A DNA stretch of 64,000 nucleotides from Margaritifera margaritifera (GCA_029931535.1 JAQPZY010001232.1:1054001-1118000), one strand, 5' to 3'; shown: positions 58,701 to 60,647, counted from the stretch's first letter. Numbers and translations are program-made. Notes: a model not told the origin generated them from the letters alone.

Positions 58701-59777
58701 CCAGATGGACAGGGTATGGGTAATATGCCTCCCATGATGGGAGGGCCAAGAGGACCATTCCCTCCACCTAGATTGGTAGGACCTCCAGATAGATTCAATA
58801 TGCCCCCAGGAGGGCCTCCTATTATGGGCCCTGGAGGCCCCAGAGGGAGATTTTTTGGACCTGGGGGTCCAAGGTTTATGGGTAACAGGCCTGGAATGCC
58901 AGGGCCCCCTGGATTTCAGCGATTCCCCCAAGCACCTCCTGAACCAAGAGGCCCACCAAGACCACTGTTGGATATTGAGACCAAACCAGTAGGAAATCTG
59001 GAAATATTGAATGAAGAGGTAAAAGAGGAGGGTGGAGAAGACCATTTTGGAGATGGAGATGATAGATCTCGAAGAAGAGATCGGAAAGAGGAGCAAGATG
59101 ATGATTGGGATCAGGTGGAAGATGGAGGGTGGGGAGAAGTGGCAAGATGGAATAGAGAAATTGAAGAAAGGGATGATAGAGACAATAATAGAGATGGACG
59201 ATTCAGAGGACGTGATCGGAATGATCGAGATAGAGATGGTTTCAGTAGAAATGATCGCCGGTTCGATCGTGGCAGGAGAGGTCGAGATTGGGATGTTGAT
59301 AGAGAAGGTCGTGATTGGGACCGAAGAGATAGAGATTTAAACAGGGATCGTGACAGGAGGGATAGAGACAGAGATAGAGACAGAGAGAGGGATTCAAGAC
59401 ATTCTGACAGGGATCGGTCCTCACGACCTAGTAGATGGAGCGATAATACAGATGTTGTACCAAATGATGGAGCAGATGAGACTGCTAATGATGCTGTTGG
59501 TACAGAATCTAATGATGCGTCTAATCCAGGTCATTCAAAAGAGGTGCAACCTCCATTACAAGAAGAAAATAAATCAGGAGACATTATTCCCACACCTAAT
59601 CAGAATGGTGGTGACAAAGATTCTGTGTCACAATCCAACGGACCTACAGGTGATGATATCAGTGTAAATCCATCAAAACTGGAAAGTCTTAAGCAGACTG
59701 CAAGTTCAAATGAAATTAAAGACAATACAGAAAGTCAAGAAGCTGCTGATCTAGAAGAAGGCGAAATTGCTAGTTAA
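10297..59777 (+). CDS. SCAF8: SCAF4/SCAF8 orthologue: CTD-interacting SR-related factor, complete 17-exon gene
   Basis: Nuclear protein that binds the phosphorylated heptad repeats of RNA polymerase II. In human cells SCAF4/SCAF8 prevent premature use of early poly(A) sites. The joined coding exons total 3918 nt (1305 residues; human SCAF8 is ~1270). Order: CTD-interacting domain 1-~145; low-complexity linker; Q-rich region 209-366; Pro/Gln-rich 367-~410; RS domain ~415-505; RRM ~510-578; a conserved segment after the RRM (~585-630); Pro/Met/Gly-rich 640-1050; RD/RE mixed-charge ~1065-1195; acidic tail ending LEEGEIAS. All 16 introns are GT-AG and all phases agree. N-terminal MEAV matches SCAF8 (SCAF4 starts MDAV), but other residues match SCAF4, so this is best read as the single pre-duplication orthologue. 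Introns are 136 bp to 7.7 kb and full of repeats. The gene body shows no break. Confidence 0.95.
11687..13376 (+). repeat. Diverged dispersed repeat, copy 2
   Basis: Same order of blocks as 5806-7862. Comparison shows that copy 2 carries its own extra segment (about 11889-13089) where copy 1 has unrelated sequence. Outer blocks (11692-11880 and 13090-13376) align with copy 1. The repeat lies in SCAF8 intron 1; copy 1 lies beyond the MANEA exon. Confidence 0.65.
11889..13089. mobile_element. ~1.2-kb element with imperfect terminal inverted repeats
   Basis: Left end AAACATGTCGATAGCAGCCA; right end, read inward, AAACCTGTCCTAATGACCAC. The two share about 16 of 23 bases. Subterminal 'GACCTTTGTACACAGGTG' style sequence is typical of a widespread invertebrate inverted-repeat element built on AAACCTGT..GCCACC. 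No transposase is recognised, so it is non-autonomous or decayed. It is absent from the homologous copy 1, which supports insertion. Confidence 0.5.
13431..13559 (+). CDS. SCAF8: SCAF8 exon 2 (CID)
   Basis: Acceptor TTTTTCAG, donor AAG|GTAAAT, 43 codons, phase 0 at both ends. It encodes helices 1-3 of the CTD-interacting domain, with KPPISRAKM, CAIKAIKFYKHVVQ and VEKFVQK. These are near-identical to vertebrate SCAF4/8. Residues 11-53. Confidence 0.97.
14358..14988 (+). mobile_element. piggyBac-like non-autonomous element (tentative)
   Basis: The ends read CCCTTAAAGTGC and, inward from the right, CCCTTAGAGTTC. The right flank is TTAA and the left flank CTAA, as expected for piggyBac (TTAA target, CCC ends) after one mutation. 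Inside, from 14595, a broken plus-strand frame is rich in S and D (MADSEHGSSSDDDL, then NDAGYESDVDAGW), similar in style to piggyBac N-termini. No catalytic region is present. 631 bp. Confidence 0.45.
15060..15500 (+). pseudogene. hAT transposase C-terminal relic
   Basis: Near 15300-15490, conceptual translation with stops gives FNLAKLAVHM, then RVISAQNNIHTQIRNKLSS, MINRLMLILED and FEDFDFNRA. This matches the hAT dimerisation segment (CERGFSxxNRIKTxLRNxLS...L..I...GP.LEEFD). The Cys of CERGF is lost and a stop precedes it. No catalytic core was recognised upstream. Followed at 15542 by a C homopolymer. Confidence 0.6.
15657..17145. repeat. Paired foldback sequences flanking ~1.4 kb
   Basis: 15660-15745 contains opposed arms (TCCCTCAATAACTTGC ... 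GCGAGTTACCAAGGGA) around an ACGGGGTCC core. A related arm (CCGTGTTATAAACGGGG ... GCGAGTTGTCAAGGGAG) lies at 17099-17141. The two could be ends of one element or two independent MITE copies. The sequence between them has no recognised coding region. Confidence 0.4.
17308..17791 (+). other. Short unrecognised ORFs in intron 2
   Basis: Two overlapping frames (17308-17583, 91 codons; 17447-17791, 114 codons) show Gln/Asn/Pro-rich sequence without any domain I recognise. The region ends with GGTCCCCATGGGTCTCTTGTTATC (17729 onward), like the tail module of the ~145-bp repeat elements. It may be transposon-derived. I do not consider it a host gene. Confidence 0.25.
18558..19982 (+). mobile_element. 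hAT-like DNA transposon, 1425 bp, 5-bp target duplication
   Basis: Terminal inverted repeats are CAGGGCTGAGCAAAT (left) and, read inward from the right, CAGGGCTAAGCAAAT, with one mismatch in 15. They are abutted by ATGTC on both sides (18553-18557 and 19983-19987). Left subterminal sequence repeats GTCGGGC/ACTAGTCC motifs. Right subterminal sequence holds a 22-bp tandem (GGGACTAGTGAAGAGTAAGG, 19872-19930). It carries the internally deleted transposase-like ORF 19122-19709. Most hATs duplicate 8 bp, but a 5-bp subgroup is known. Confidence 0.8.
19122..19709 (+). CDS. Internally deleted hAT transposase-like ORF (195 aa)
   Basis: Open for 195 codons. From residue 33 it reads MSLLNYFRKEG followed by a basic, nuclear-signal-like KRKTD...PPKRHK, as at the N-terminus of hAT/ZNF862-like transposases. 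From about residue 115 it jumps to the C-terminal dimerisation domain: ISPSTAECERGFRSMN, IKTSLRNSLN, LEDFNSDTAINCWLSAG. The whole catalytic RNase H-like core (~400 residues, with its D and E residues) is missing without loss of frame. It could still be translated from the element but cannot be a transposase. The first ATG (19122) or the one at residue 33 may be used. Confidence 0.6.
   Translation: MSCLCSYLKEKMYVMITLEVVVEQADSYSVDKMSLLNYFRKEGNNRDSEKENFVESGRIKRKTDTECVVAIPPKRHKQQSVMAKNVKYDTTKRQRILGTLLVNTPPSLSQFCKLLEIMFVISPSTAECERGFRSMNLIKTSLRNSLNQKSLQMLMNISANGPELEDFNSDTAINCWLSAGAGGRHIHGHFFKSIS
20717..20890 (+). mobile_element. Solo hAT-like terminus
   Basis: CAGGGCTCGAAAGTAAC at 20717 resembles a hAT left terminus and is followed by AT-rich DNA with repeated CTAGCA/TTAGCAA motifs. 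I did not find a matching right end, so the extent is unclear. Confidence 0.3.
21286..21447 (+). CDS. SCAF8: SCAF8 exon 3 (CID)
   Basis: Acceptor TTTCTTTCAG, donor AAG|GTACTA, 54 codons, phase 0/0. It encodes the most conserved part of the CID: CKPEYKVPGLYVVDSIVR, SRHQFG, KDVFAPRF and TSTFQNLLKCP. The YVVDSIVR and RHQFG segments line the CTD-binding groove in this family. Residues 54-107. Confidence 0.98.
21840..22470 (+). repeat. Family A ~145-bp monomer array (intron 3)
   Basis: Begins with a head-like GGCCAAGTGAGCATTTGGTATGG and 'GTCTGTCCATGCATC' segment. It continues with diverged monomers containing GACAGAATG..GAAAGCATC.TGGCATGAAGG and GATGCTGATTAGCCATCAA. It ends near GAGGCCCACATGGACTAG..TTCTTGT, a decayed tail. 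Compare 38810, 41347 and 56585. Confidence 0.65.
23314..23880. mobile_element. hAT-type non-autonomous element with perfect 8-bp target duplication
   Basis: Starts TAGGGCTGTCAA and ends TTGACAGCCCTA (12-bp perfect terminal inverted repeats). It is directly flanked by TCAGTAGA on both sides (23306-23313 and 23881-23888). The subterminal DNA is rich in GGGTACCCGG palindromes near both ends. 567 bp without a transposase; the ORFs 23374-23583 and 23529-23714 look like chance frames. A near-perfect 33-bp palindrome sits inside. The clean duplication suggests a fairly recent insertion. Confidence 0.9.
23615..23682. repeat. 33-bp inverted repeat with 2-bp centre, containing CACGTG
   Basis: Arms 23615-23647 and 23650-23682 match at 30 of 33 positions around TG. 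Each of the three differences is G in the left arm against what would be an A, so in a plus-strand transcript each becomes a G-U pair and the hairpin is fully paired. Each arm carries the E-box CACGTG. It lies inside the 23314-23880 element. Confidence 0.9.
24340..24960 (+). repeat. Family F monomer array (~115-135 bp)
   Basis: Recurring 'TTTGTGGATGGCTTCTGCTTGGGGTAAG' like segments (key part GGCTTGC..TTGGG) occur near 24499, 24613 and 24747. Each is followed by AAGGTCA..GTCATTGTGAC-type sequence. It is strongly diverged. The start resembles the 'CGTCCATCTGTACATC' entry of the other families. Confidence 0.55.
25342..25459 (+). CDS. SCAF8: SCAF8 exon 4 (end of CID)
   Basis: Acceptor TTGCATTTCAG, donor AATG|GTAAAT, 39 codons plus one base (phase 1). 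It encodes SKIVRVLNLWQKNGVFPSE and LQPLLDLAAD, the last CID helices, near-identical to vertebrates. Residues 108-146. Read-through into the intron would stop at 25521. Confidence 0.97.
25460..27616 (+). other. SCAF8 intron 4
   Basis: 2.2 kb. A family G repeat array occupies about 26600-27060. The remainder is AT-rich with no supported feature. Confidence 0.8.
26600..27060 (+). repeat. Family G degenerate monomers
   Basis: Starts with ATGCCGCCATTGCTTGAAG..ATGATC and CATTCATCCATCCATCC. It is followed by two or three diverged units carrying 'AGACAGATGAAATTTTGCTTGCATATTTGT' like sequence (about 26728 and 26898; key part AATTTGATAGGCATATTTGTA in the second). Period about 165-170 bp. Confidence 0.45.
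27617..27801 (+). CDS. SCAF8: SCAF8 exon 5 (linker)
   Basis: Acceptor GTCTTTTCAG, donor TCG|GTAATC. It completes the phase-1 codon and ends in phase 0. Encodes residues 147-208, poorly conserved: VQMAVDKVMG, GDDMAEAKTGEMETN, then LNTVNQLLKQTES. Joining is supported by frame and by position between the CID and the Q-rich exon. Confidence 0.88.
27835..28437 (+). repeat. Family B ~144-bp monomer array with head, left part
   Basis: Head-like GAGAGCTTATGGTATGGTCTG then CATCTATCCATCCGTTAAC (27845 on). It is followed by units with CTAGTTGGTCC.AAATGAAAATGGTGCTGATCTGA, CCAATATGGCCACCAC, CATATCAACATGGGGTTTTCAC and AGAAGACTTCTTATG. It is interrupted at 28438 by another element and resumes at 29490. Confidence 0.75.
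28438..29489. mobile_element. 1.05-kb insertion inside the family B array
   Basis: It splits a B monomer at CAGTATAG (28430-28437), and the array resumes at CAGTATGG (29490-29497), a probable near-8-bp duplication. The ends show weak inverted similarity (TCTTACCAGCGGCC against inward TCTTTCTAGCAACC). A diverged direct repeat (TCCCAA.TTTTTCC..., 28488 and 29408) lies near both ends. No transposase is seen. Its class is unknown. Confidence 0.5.
29490..29745 (+). repeat. Family B array, right part
   Basis: Resumes mid-monomer with AGTATGGCCACCATGGCAGCCATCTTGAAA, then two diverged units (CTTAAATGAAAGTTGTTCTGATCTGACC, CATATCAGCATGGGCTTTTCACC). Confidence 0.7.
29746..31085. other. Unassigned part of intron 5
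   Basis: Contains the 129-codon minus ORF 30316-29927 (basic, Phe/His/Asn-rich) and shorter frames. I recognise no domain in them, and codon use is as AT-rich as the surroundings. They may be remnants of a mobile element or chance. Confidence 0.3.
31150..31690 (+). pseudogene. Tc1/IS630-type DDE transposase relic
   Basis: A plus frame from 31155 reads VNSVAYTNVVPGAT (the segment before the second catalytic region) and ends at a stop at 31394. After frameshifts, ILDEPMHS-like residues stand where the family has D-N-A-P-I-H. Near 31475-31564 the sequence reads QYVFTPTWCPDLNMVEL then CFWHIKTLFKQASY, the third catalytic block (Y-SPDLNPVE-F-IK). Several stops and at least two shifts make it dead. 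'AICHAVNFIV' continues to about 31630. Confidence 0.7.
31719..31757. repeat. (CT)n microsatellite
   Basis: About 20 uninterrupted CT dinucleotides, directly downstream of the transposase relic. On the other strand it yields a spurious Arg-Glu repeat ORF. Confidence 0.97.
32319..33054. mobile_element. 736-bp long inverted repeat (foldback element)
   Basis: The left arm (32319-~32600) and right arm (~32765-33054) are reverse complements along almost their whole length, at an estimated ~80% identity. Outer ends pair as ATCACACATCTTTATGAG with CTCATAAAGATGTGTGAT. Internally CACCAGTATTTTCAAGACTG (32430) pairs with the complement at 32928, GCCAGCATATATCT (32488) at 32879, and CCACCAACTTT (32579) at 32786. 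The loop of ~165 bp has its own small inverted repeat (TTTTGGTCAA / TTGACCAA). No transposase is present. Sits wholly inside SCAF8 intron 5, so the pre-mRNA can fold into a long duplex. Confidence 0.88.
33995..34219 (+). CDS. SCAF8: SCAF8 exon 6 (Q-rich)
   Basis: Acceptor TATATTCAG, donor ACA|GTAAGT, 75 codons, phase 0/0, residues 209-283. Gln/Leu-rich: GQQQQQLQQLQLLQQQLIQQ, then LLAQIQALTNQLLSKTEAA. The AQIQALTNQL segment matches vertebrate VQLQALTAQL/AQVQAITAQL, placing the exon after the CID linker. Confidence 0.95.
34220..35305 (+). other. SCAF8 intron 6
   Basis: 1.1 kb, nearly half of it the MITE at 34703-35186. The remainder is AT-rich with nothing recognised. Confidence 0.8.
34703..35186. 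mobile_element. 484-bp hAT-like MITE, 14-bp perfect terminal repeats
   Basis: Starts AGAGATGCCAACAT and ends ATGTTGGCATCTCT (perfect reverse complement). Flanking 8-mers are CCATATCT (34695-34702) and GCATATCT (35187-35194), seven of eight identical, as in an old hAT target duplication. It holds a CCCC-rich palindromic block (35100-35150). No ORF with family motifs. Confidence 0.85.
35306..35385 (+). CDS. SCAF8: SCAF8 exon 7 (acidic, KLLDFDYGE)
   Basis: Acceptor TTTTTTTTCCCAG, donor AGG|GTAATA, 26 codons plus two bases (phase 2), residues 284-309. KLLDFDYGESDDEDE corresponds to vertebrate KLLDRFDYGDD/KLMDRFDFGED, which follows the AQIQAL segment. The order and family match fix this small exon. 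Confidence 0.94.
35830..36270 (+). repeat. Family B monomers plus tail module (intron 7)
   Basis: Diverged B units (CCTGAATGGATGATCA, GGGGTTTTCACCAA, ATCCAATATGGGTGCCACGAC). They are followed at 36165-36270 by the module AATATCAGAAATGGTTTCAA ... GAATTCCTGGAAATTCTTTT. The same module ends B arrays at 48245 and 56495. Confidence 0.7.
36430..36495 (-). repeat. tRNA(Thr)-like SINE head
   Basis: The minus strand reads a box A-like TGGTAACTCAACTGG, a CGT-anticodon-like loop (GACTCGTAATC) and a box B GGGTTCAATACC, with a T-arm that pairs GCGGG/CCTGC. The acceptor stem does not pair, so it is a tRNA-derived element, not a functional tRNA gene. The body and ends of the SINE were not delimited. Confidence 0.6.
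37534..37702 (+). CDS. SCAF8: SCAF8 exon 8 (Gln-rich coiled-coil-like)
   Basis: Acceptor GTATATTGTAG, donor CAG|GTACTT, completes the phase-2 codon and ends phase 0, residues 310-366. Encodes LMQQIHQMSQTLQKTEQLK and MRQQQLLQQQAEFDQQ, a heptad-like Gln/Leu helix. A second AG ten bases downstream (37543) would shift the frame and hit a stop at once. The upstream AG is therefore chosen, although its pyrimidine tract is weak. Confidence 0.88.
37805..37985 (+). repeat. tRNA-derived SINE (Ser-like head)
   Basis: The head 37805-37884 has box A-like TTGCTTAGTGGTCGG, a GGACTCGAGACT anticodon-like region and box B-like GAGTTCAGATCC. A body with ACTCCAGATTTACTCAACATTAAGTGACC follows, ending near ACTAACCCAAAAC. 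The stem pairing is imperfect. Element end and target duplication are not determined. Confidence 0.55.
38690..38810 (+). repeat. Family E monomer
   Basis: Contains GTGAAACTTGGTACATATCTATGGTCATCATCTAAAGATGTGCATATTGAC style sequence. Related pieces are at 38000-38240, 40290-40560 and 54430-54590. It directly precedes a TTTTTAGCTCACCTG head. Confidence 0.55.
38810..39425 (+). repeat. Family A array with head (intron 8)
   Basis: Head TTTTTAGCTCACCTGCAGG...ACAAGTGAGCTCATG, in which AGCTCACCTG/CAAGTGAGCT can pair. Then A monomers follow, with TTGGCACAGAG.AT..TGGCATAAAGGCCTTTCAAG and GCTGATC.ACCATCA.ATATGG. A second head-like TTTTTTAGCTCACC occurs at 39418, where the array ends. Confidence 0.75.
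39850..40258 (+). pseudogene. hAT transposase relic: N-terminus and dimerisation domain only
   Basis: 39855-40061 reads MITDFFKNVGEMERSS, then a charged segment ending FRPCKKCNPWTKT. This is like the MSLLNYFRKEG start of the element at 18558. After a frame change, 40130-40258 reads KADCERGFSSESRIHTALRN, then TVNKLMIIQI, the C-terminal dimerisation motif. The catalytic core is missing. Neither ORF is whole. No terminal repeats were found. Confidence 0.6.
40709..40947 (+). CDS. SCAF8: SCAF8 exon 9 (Pro/Gln-rich, start of RS domain)
   Basis: Acceptor TATATCTGCAG, donor AG|GTTAGC, 79 codons plus two bases (phase 2), residues 367-445. PPPPQPYQSAPQPVMPPYQ, then DMDLQDEDLRVERMM, and a basic RERERDKKDRRSHRSKDRSR start of the RS domain. 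Vertebrate orthologues show the same order (DMDIDEGQD..., then RSRSR). Confidence 0.93.
40948..42787 (+). other. SCAF8 intron 9
   Basis: 1.8 kb. 40970-41110 repeats a diverged copy of the end of exon 9 (AGAACAAGAATAAGACAGGAAAGATAGGCC-like). The family A element fills 41347-42593. Confidence 0.75.
41347..42593 (+). mobile_element. Complete family A head-monomer-tail element
   Basis: Head TTTTTAGCTCATCTGGTCAA ... TTGAGCTTATGGAATGGCCC. At least seven diverged monomers follow; the CATCCTGGCATGAAGG anchor recurs at 41462, 41606, 41751, 41904, 42109, 42245 and 42387 (mostly 136-153 bp apart). Tail GGCAGGTGAGTAATATTGGGC ... GGGTCTCTTGTTT. Head AGCTCA.CTG and tail CAGGTGAG are inverted relative to each other. 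Layout matches the tandem-repeat-cored 'pearl'-type elements reported from bivalves; that family link is inference. Confidence 0.7.
42788..42874 (+). CDS. SCAF8: SCAF8 exon 10 (RS domain)
   Basis: Acceptor CAATTGTAG, donor AG|GTAAAC, phases 2 to 2, residues 446-474. Composition is almost only R, S and K (SPKRRKRSRSRSRDRRR, SKSRERHRRS). It corresponds to vertebrate RKRRSRSRSG. Found by homology; too short for an ORF scan. Confidence 0.93.
42875..43783 (+). other. SCAF8 intron 10 with family C monomers
   Basis: 0.9 kb. 42965-43450 holds degenerate family C units (GGATGAAGCTTGGTATACTTGTAT, ATTGTCACTAAAAGATGTGTTGCAT, TCAATATTTTCAGC). The rest has no feature. Confidence 0.6.
43784..43875 (+). CDS. 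SCAF8: SCAF8 exon 11 (charged helix before RRM)
   Basis: Acceptor TTTTTTATTTAG, donor ACAG|GTAAGA, phases 2 to 1, residues 475-505. SRDRERERQREKERERRKK, then CLPPLRDNYLT. Vertebrate SCAF8 has REREKERQKKGLPPIRSKTLS at this place. Confidence 0.95.
43876..45335 (+). other. SCAF8 intron 11
   Basis: 1.5 kb. 44055-44440 holds a family B head (TTTTTAGCTCTACTAGTCATACACCAG) with B monomers. 44704-44716 is a C homopolymer. 44440-45335 has nothing recognised. Confidence 0.75.
44055..44440 (+). repeat. Family B head and monomers (intron 11)
   Basis: Head TTTTTAGCTCTACTAG...AGAAGAGCTTGTGGAATTGC then TGTCTGTCTG. It is followed by units with GGTTGGTCCTAAAT, ATCTGACAT.CAATATGG and GGGCATATTGACATAGGGTTTTCACC. 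The same type of head starts the array at 54587. Confidence 0.75.
45336..45436 (+). CDS. SCAF8: SCAF8 exon 12 (RRM, RNP2)
   Basis: Acceptor CCCATTTCAG, donor AAT|GTAAGT, phases 1 to 0, residues 506-539. VCSTTIWLGHVAKVTTEEEL, then ETYGTVESIN. RNP2 is TIWLGH; vertebrate form is TLWVGQV. First half of the RNA recognition motif. Confidence 0.97.
45573..45680 (+). CDS. SCAF8: SCAF8 exon 13 (RRM, RNP1)
   Basis: Acceptor TGATATTTTCAG, donor AAG|GTAGGT, 36 codons, phase 0/0, residues 540-575. MIPPRGCAFVCMRNRKEAAK, then AMDRLKGAKINGSSLK. RNP1 is RGCAFVCM, nearly identical to vertebrate RGCAYVCM. Intron 12 before it is the shortest in the gene (136 bp). Confidence 0.98.
45905..46615 (+). repeat. Family D head and ~146-bp monomers (intron 13)
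   Basis: Head CTTTTAGCTCACCTGGCCATAAGGCTTAGTGAGATATGGTATGGCC. Then units whose anchor GTGATCTTGCATCAGAT..GCTGAGCTTGTTACC recurs at 46114, 46260, 46408 and 46553 (spacing 145-148). The same head type as families A and B leads into a different monomer. Confidence 0.75.
47365..48350 (+). repeat. Family B array plus tail (intron 13)
   Basis: About six units (GAAAGTCATATTGACATGGGGTTTTCACC at 47388, and similar at about 47530, 47680, 47825, 47965 and 48115). It ends in the tail module AATATCAGAGCTGGTTTCAACACTCAGCAGTTA ... GAATTCCTGCACATTCTTTAT (48245-48330). It lacks a clear head. Confidence 0.75.
48938..49193 (+). mobile_element. 256-bp tRNA-derived SINE with 11-bp target duplication
   Basis: Flanked by AATCACATCTC at 48927-48937 and 49194-49204. 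The 5' head has box A-like GGATGGGTGAGTGGTCTAAG and box B-like CGGGTTTGAGTCTCGG, with a long variable region like Leu/Ser tRNAs. The body includes TGCTGAAAAAAGGCATTAAAC and ends ACAAACTACAACC. A second copy lies on the minus strand at 61738-61973. Confidence 0.88.
49934..50099 (+). CDS. SCAF8: SCAF8 exon 14 (end of RRM and conserved segment after it)
   Basis: Acceptor TTTCTGCAG, donor AAAG|GTAAGG, phases 0 to 1, residues 576-630. TAWAPGIGIKESEYKDLWEV, then DLGATYVSWDSLPEDL and FLEGGIIDDDSLPEH. Vertebrate counterpart: KQFWDVDLGVTYIPWEKV and FAEGGMID. Well conserved, so a true functional extension of the RRM. Confidence 0.97.
50100..51611 (+). repeat. SCAF8 intron 14, family C monomer array
   Basis: 1.5 kb, almost all family C: units of ~153 bp with GATGAAACTTGGTATACTTGTACAT, CACTAGAAGGTGTGTTGCATACCACATTGGGG, TATCTTCAAGGTCAAGGTCACA and TTCCACTCTATAATTTTAAAGC. 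Anchors fall at 50238, 50391, 50704 and 50858. Orientation is the same as the gene. No head is obvious. Confidence 0.75.
51612..51776 (+). CDS. SCAF8: SCAF8 exon 15 (Gln/Pro-rich)
   Basis: Acceptor CATATTTCAG, donor CCA|GTAAGG, phases 1 to 1, residues 631-685. KKDYPDTGGEESLDGTGSEM, then QQQQQPPMPQINLPPQNPP. Poorly conserved, accepted by frame continuity, splice sites and coding-like composition. Confidence 0.9.
51800..53110 (+). repeat. Family D head and monomers (intron 15)
   Basis: Head-like AACTCGCCTGGTTAGGAGACAAAGTGAGCTTATGGTTTGGCCC. Then eight or more units with GAGCAAGATCCATGCATA.TAATGAGGTGATCTTGCATCTGATTGGCTGAGCTTGTTACCACT style sequence (key part TGATCTTGCATC). Diverged, with some partial units. 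Confidence 0.75.
53226..53498 (+). other. Unrecognised 90-codon ORF in intron 15
   Basis: Plus-strand ORF with no domain or signal that I recognise. Flanks show no good exon signals that would fit the SCAF8 phase (phase 1 to 1). I treat it as chance or a mobile-element remnant. Confidence 0.2.
54097..54320 (+). CDS. SCAF8: SCAF8 exon 16 (Pro/Met-rich)
   Basis: Acceptor TTATTCTCAG, donor CCA|GTAAGA, phases 1 to 0, residues 686-760. GMMPPGLPPPQVPGLVPPQG, then ALPPGAPPPLPGAPPAM and MIPGIRP. Vertebrate SCAF8 has similar PPPGF/PPPV repeats here. Likely disordered. Confidence 0.93.
54587..55670 (+). repeat. Family B head and regular 142-146-bp monomers (intron 16)
   Basis: Head TTTTTAGCTCTACTGGTTATATACCAGAAGAGATTATGGGATGG. 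The anchor CATATCAACATGGGGTTTTCAC recurs at 54841, 54984, 55130, 55274 and 55416. Units also carry TCCAATATGGC.GCCAC and ATCTTGAAAATCTTGTT. It is the most regular array in the window. Confidence 0.85.
56405..57722 (+). repeat. Composite: family B monomer and tail fused to family A array and tail
   Basis: 56420-56480 is one B unit (GAATGAAAATGGTGCTTGTC, ATCCAATATGACCACC). 56495-56595 is the B tail (AAATATCAGAGATGGCTTCAACAC ... GGATTCCTGGAAATTCTTTT). From 56600 family A units run (GCTGATCCACCATCAAATATGG; GACAGAAAG.ATC.TGGCATGAAG at 56995, 57105 and 57512) to the A tail GGATGTCAATTGGGTAGGCCTCTTGTTATT (57690-57720). One element has evidently landed in, or recombined with, the other. Confidence 0.7.
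58140..59777 (+). CDS. SCAF8: SCAF8 exon 17 (terminal coding exon)
   Basis: Acceptor TCTTCTTTCAG, 545 codons plus TAA, residues 761-1305. It opens PEGIVTSLATSSALTGAAAP, followed by repeated PPPG/GPPG/MGGP segments (to ~1030). Then EEVKEEGGED and an RD/RE mixed-charge region at ~1065-1195 (DRDRRDRDRDRDRERD), a Ser/Asn/Asp-rich stretch and the C-terminal LEEGEIAS. Vertebrate SCAF8 also ends in Pro-rich then Arg/Asp/Gly-rich sequence. RD-rich regions of this type are common in nuclear-speckle proteins. Overlapping ORFs in other frames here are shadows of the biased composition. Confidence 0.97.
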   Translation, partial: PEGIVTSLATSSALTGAAAPPLSRNIANIMSGTSALISQPPPGMMRPGFPPQPGFPQFSMPPPGFRMPPPGFNSPQRPPINTQARQTDSPGNMPNTGGWQAPTAWPGEVPDEEEEEDSEQGKTKDTPSTNSATGPPPIQMGAAPGFGMFGPQGNQLGSQGNNQGPPMMQGGQRPRGPFPGPLGLIGPPDGQGMGNMPPMMGGPRGPFPPPRLVGPPDRFNMPPGGPPIMGPGGPRGRFFGPGGPRFMGNRPGMPGPPGFQRFPQAPPEPRGPPRPLLDIETKPVGNLEILNEEVKEEGGEDHFGDGDDRSRRRDRKEEQDDDWDQVEDGGWGEVARWNREIEERDDRDNNRDGRFRGRDRNDRDRDGFSRNDRRFDRGRRGRDWDVDREGRDWDRRDRDLNRDRDRRDRDRDRDRERDSRHSDRDRSSRPSRWSDNTDVVPNDGADETANDAVGTESNDASNPGHSKEVQPPLQEENKSGDIIPTPNQNGGDKDSVSQSNGPTGDDISVNPSKLESLKQTASSNEIKDNTESQEAADLEEGEIAS

Positions 59778-60600
59778 TGAAAGTGTGATTTTAGTTAAAT
59801 ATATGCTTCATCCCATAATAATTTGTGCTCTGTGCAACTTATTCCCATACCTTGTCAACAGCGTCAAAGGATTTTGTGGGGTTTTTTTTATAATTGTTTT
59901 AACCATCTTCAAAATGTAATTCCTTTAGTGGTGCATATAGGGGATTATGTAATATAATGCTCATTGATGAGCTAGGGCTTGTTTTTAAAATTTATAAAGA
60001 GAAGTACTTAAAATAGCATGCAGAATAAGTATTGGTTGATTTTTATATTAAAGATTCATCTTGAGAATGACAGTAGCAATAATCCAGGTTAACAGTGGTG
60101 TGTGCTAAGTGTTTGAGAAAATTTTGTATGTGTTAACAGGCATTTCTTGATACTTTATGAAGCAAAATACACTGTTTACGCCATTTTAAACATTCTTGGT
60201 CTAGATATTTTAAAGCTTGTTATGTTTCCTGTTATTCCAAGCTTCATTTCTAGCATGTTTCCTTTATTGTTGAAGAAATTGCCAATATGCGTGTCACATT
60301 CAATACTTTGCAATTTACAATTTCCACGTCATCAGGAAGTCATTGTTTTTCCTTTTTTCTTATCAAAAGCTGTCATTGATTCAGGGTAACATTATGAGCA
60401 AATGATGCTGCATTTATGTGTCAGTTTCCACCAGTGGCTTTCAGTACAATAGTATGTCCCATATTAGATGTACAACAACTGCAAGACTTGGTGTGGGATG
60501 AGCTAGCACCCTCTGCTTAACCAAAAAAATTGTACATTCTACTAGCATTTTATTAGTAAATGTATATAATTAAATATAAATAAAATGTCTTCAAATTCAC
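59778..60600 (+). other. SCAF8 3' UTR (proximal)
   Basis: AT-rich, without recognised repeats until 60648. It holds no ORF with recognisable motifs. The first canonical poly(A) signal of the region is at 60579, so a UTR of about 0.8 kb is the simplest reading. Confidence 0.6.
60561..60584 (+). promoter_or_regulatory. Candidate SCAF8 poly(A) signal with upstream UGUA/Pumilio-like site
   Basis: AATAAA at 60579-60584, preceded by TGTATATA at 60561-60568. The latter contains UGUA (the CFIm-binding core) and fits the Pumilio site UGUANAUA. TG-rich sequence (AATGTTGTAAC) follows at 60607. Alternative AATAAA copies at 61195 and 61199 could give a longer UTR. Confidence 0.5.
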
Positions 60601-60647
60601 ACACGAATGTTGTAACTAAATGGACCGATTGTAAGAAAAAATGAATT

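Noticed and set aside
58253..59424. Several long ORFs in other frames of SCAF8 exon 17
   Set aside because: They are shadows of Pro/Gly- and Arg/Asp-rich codons. Only the plus frame ending at 59777 matches the protein family.
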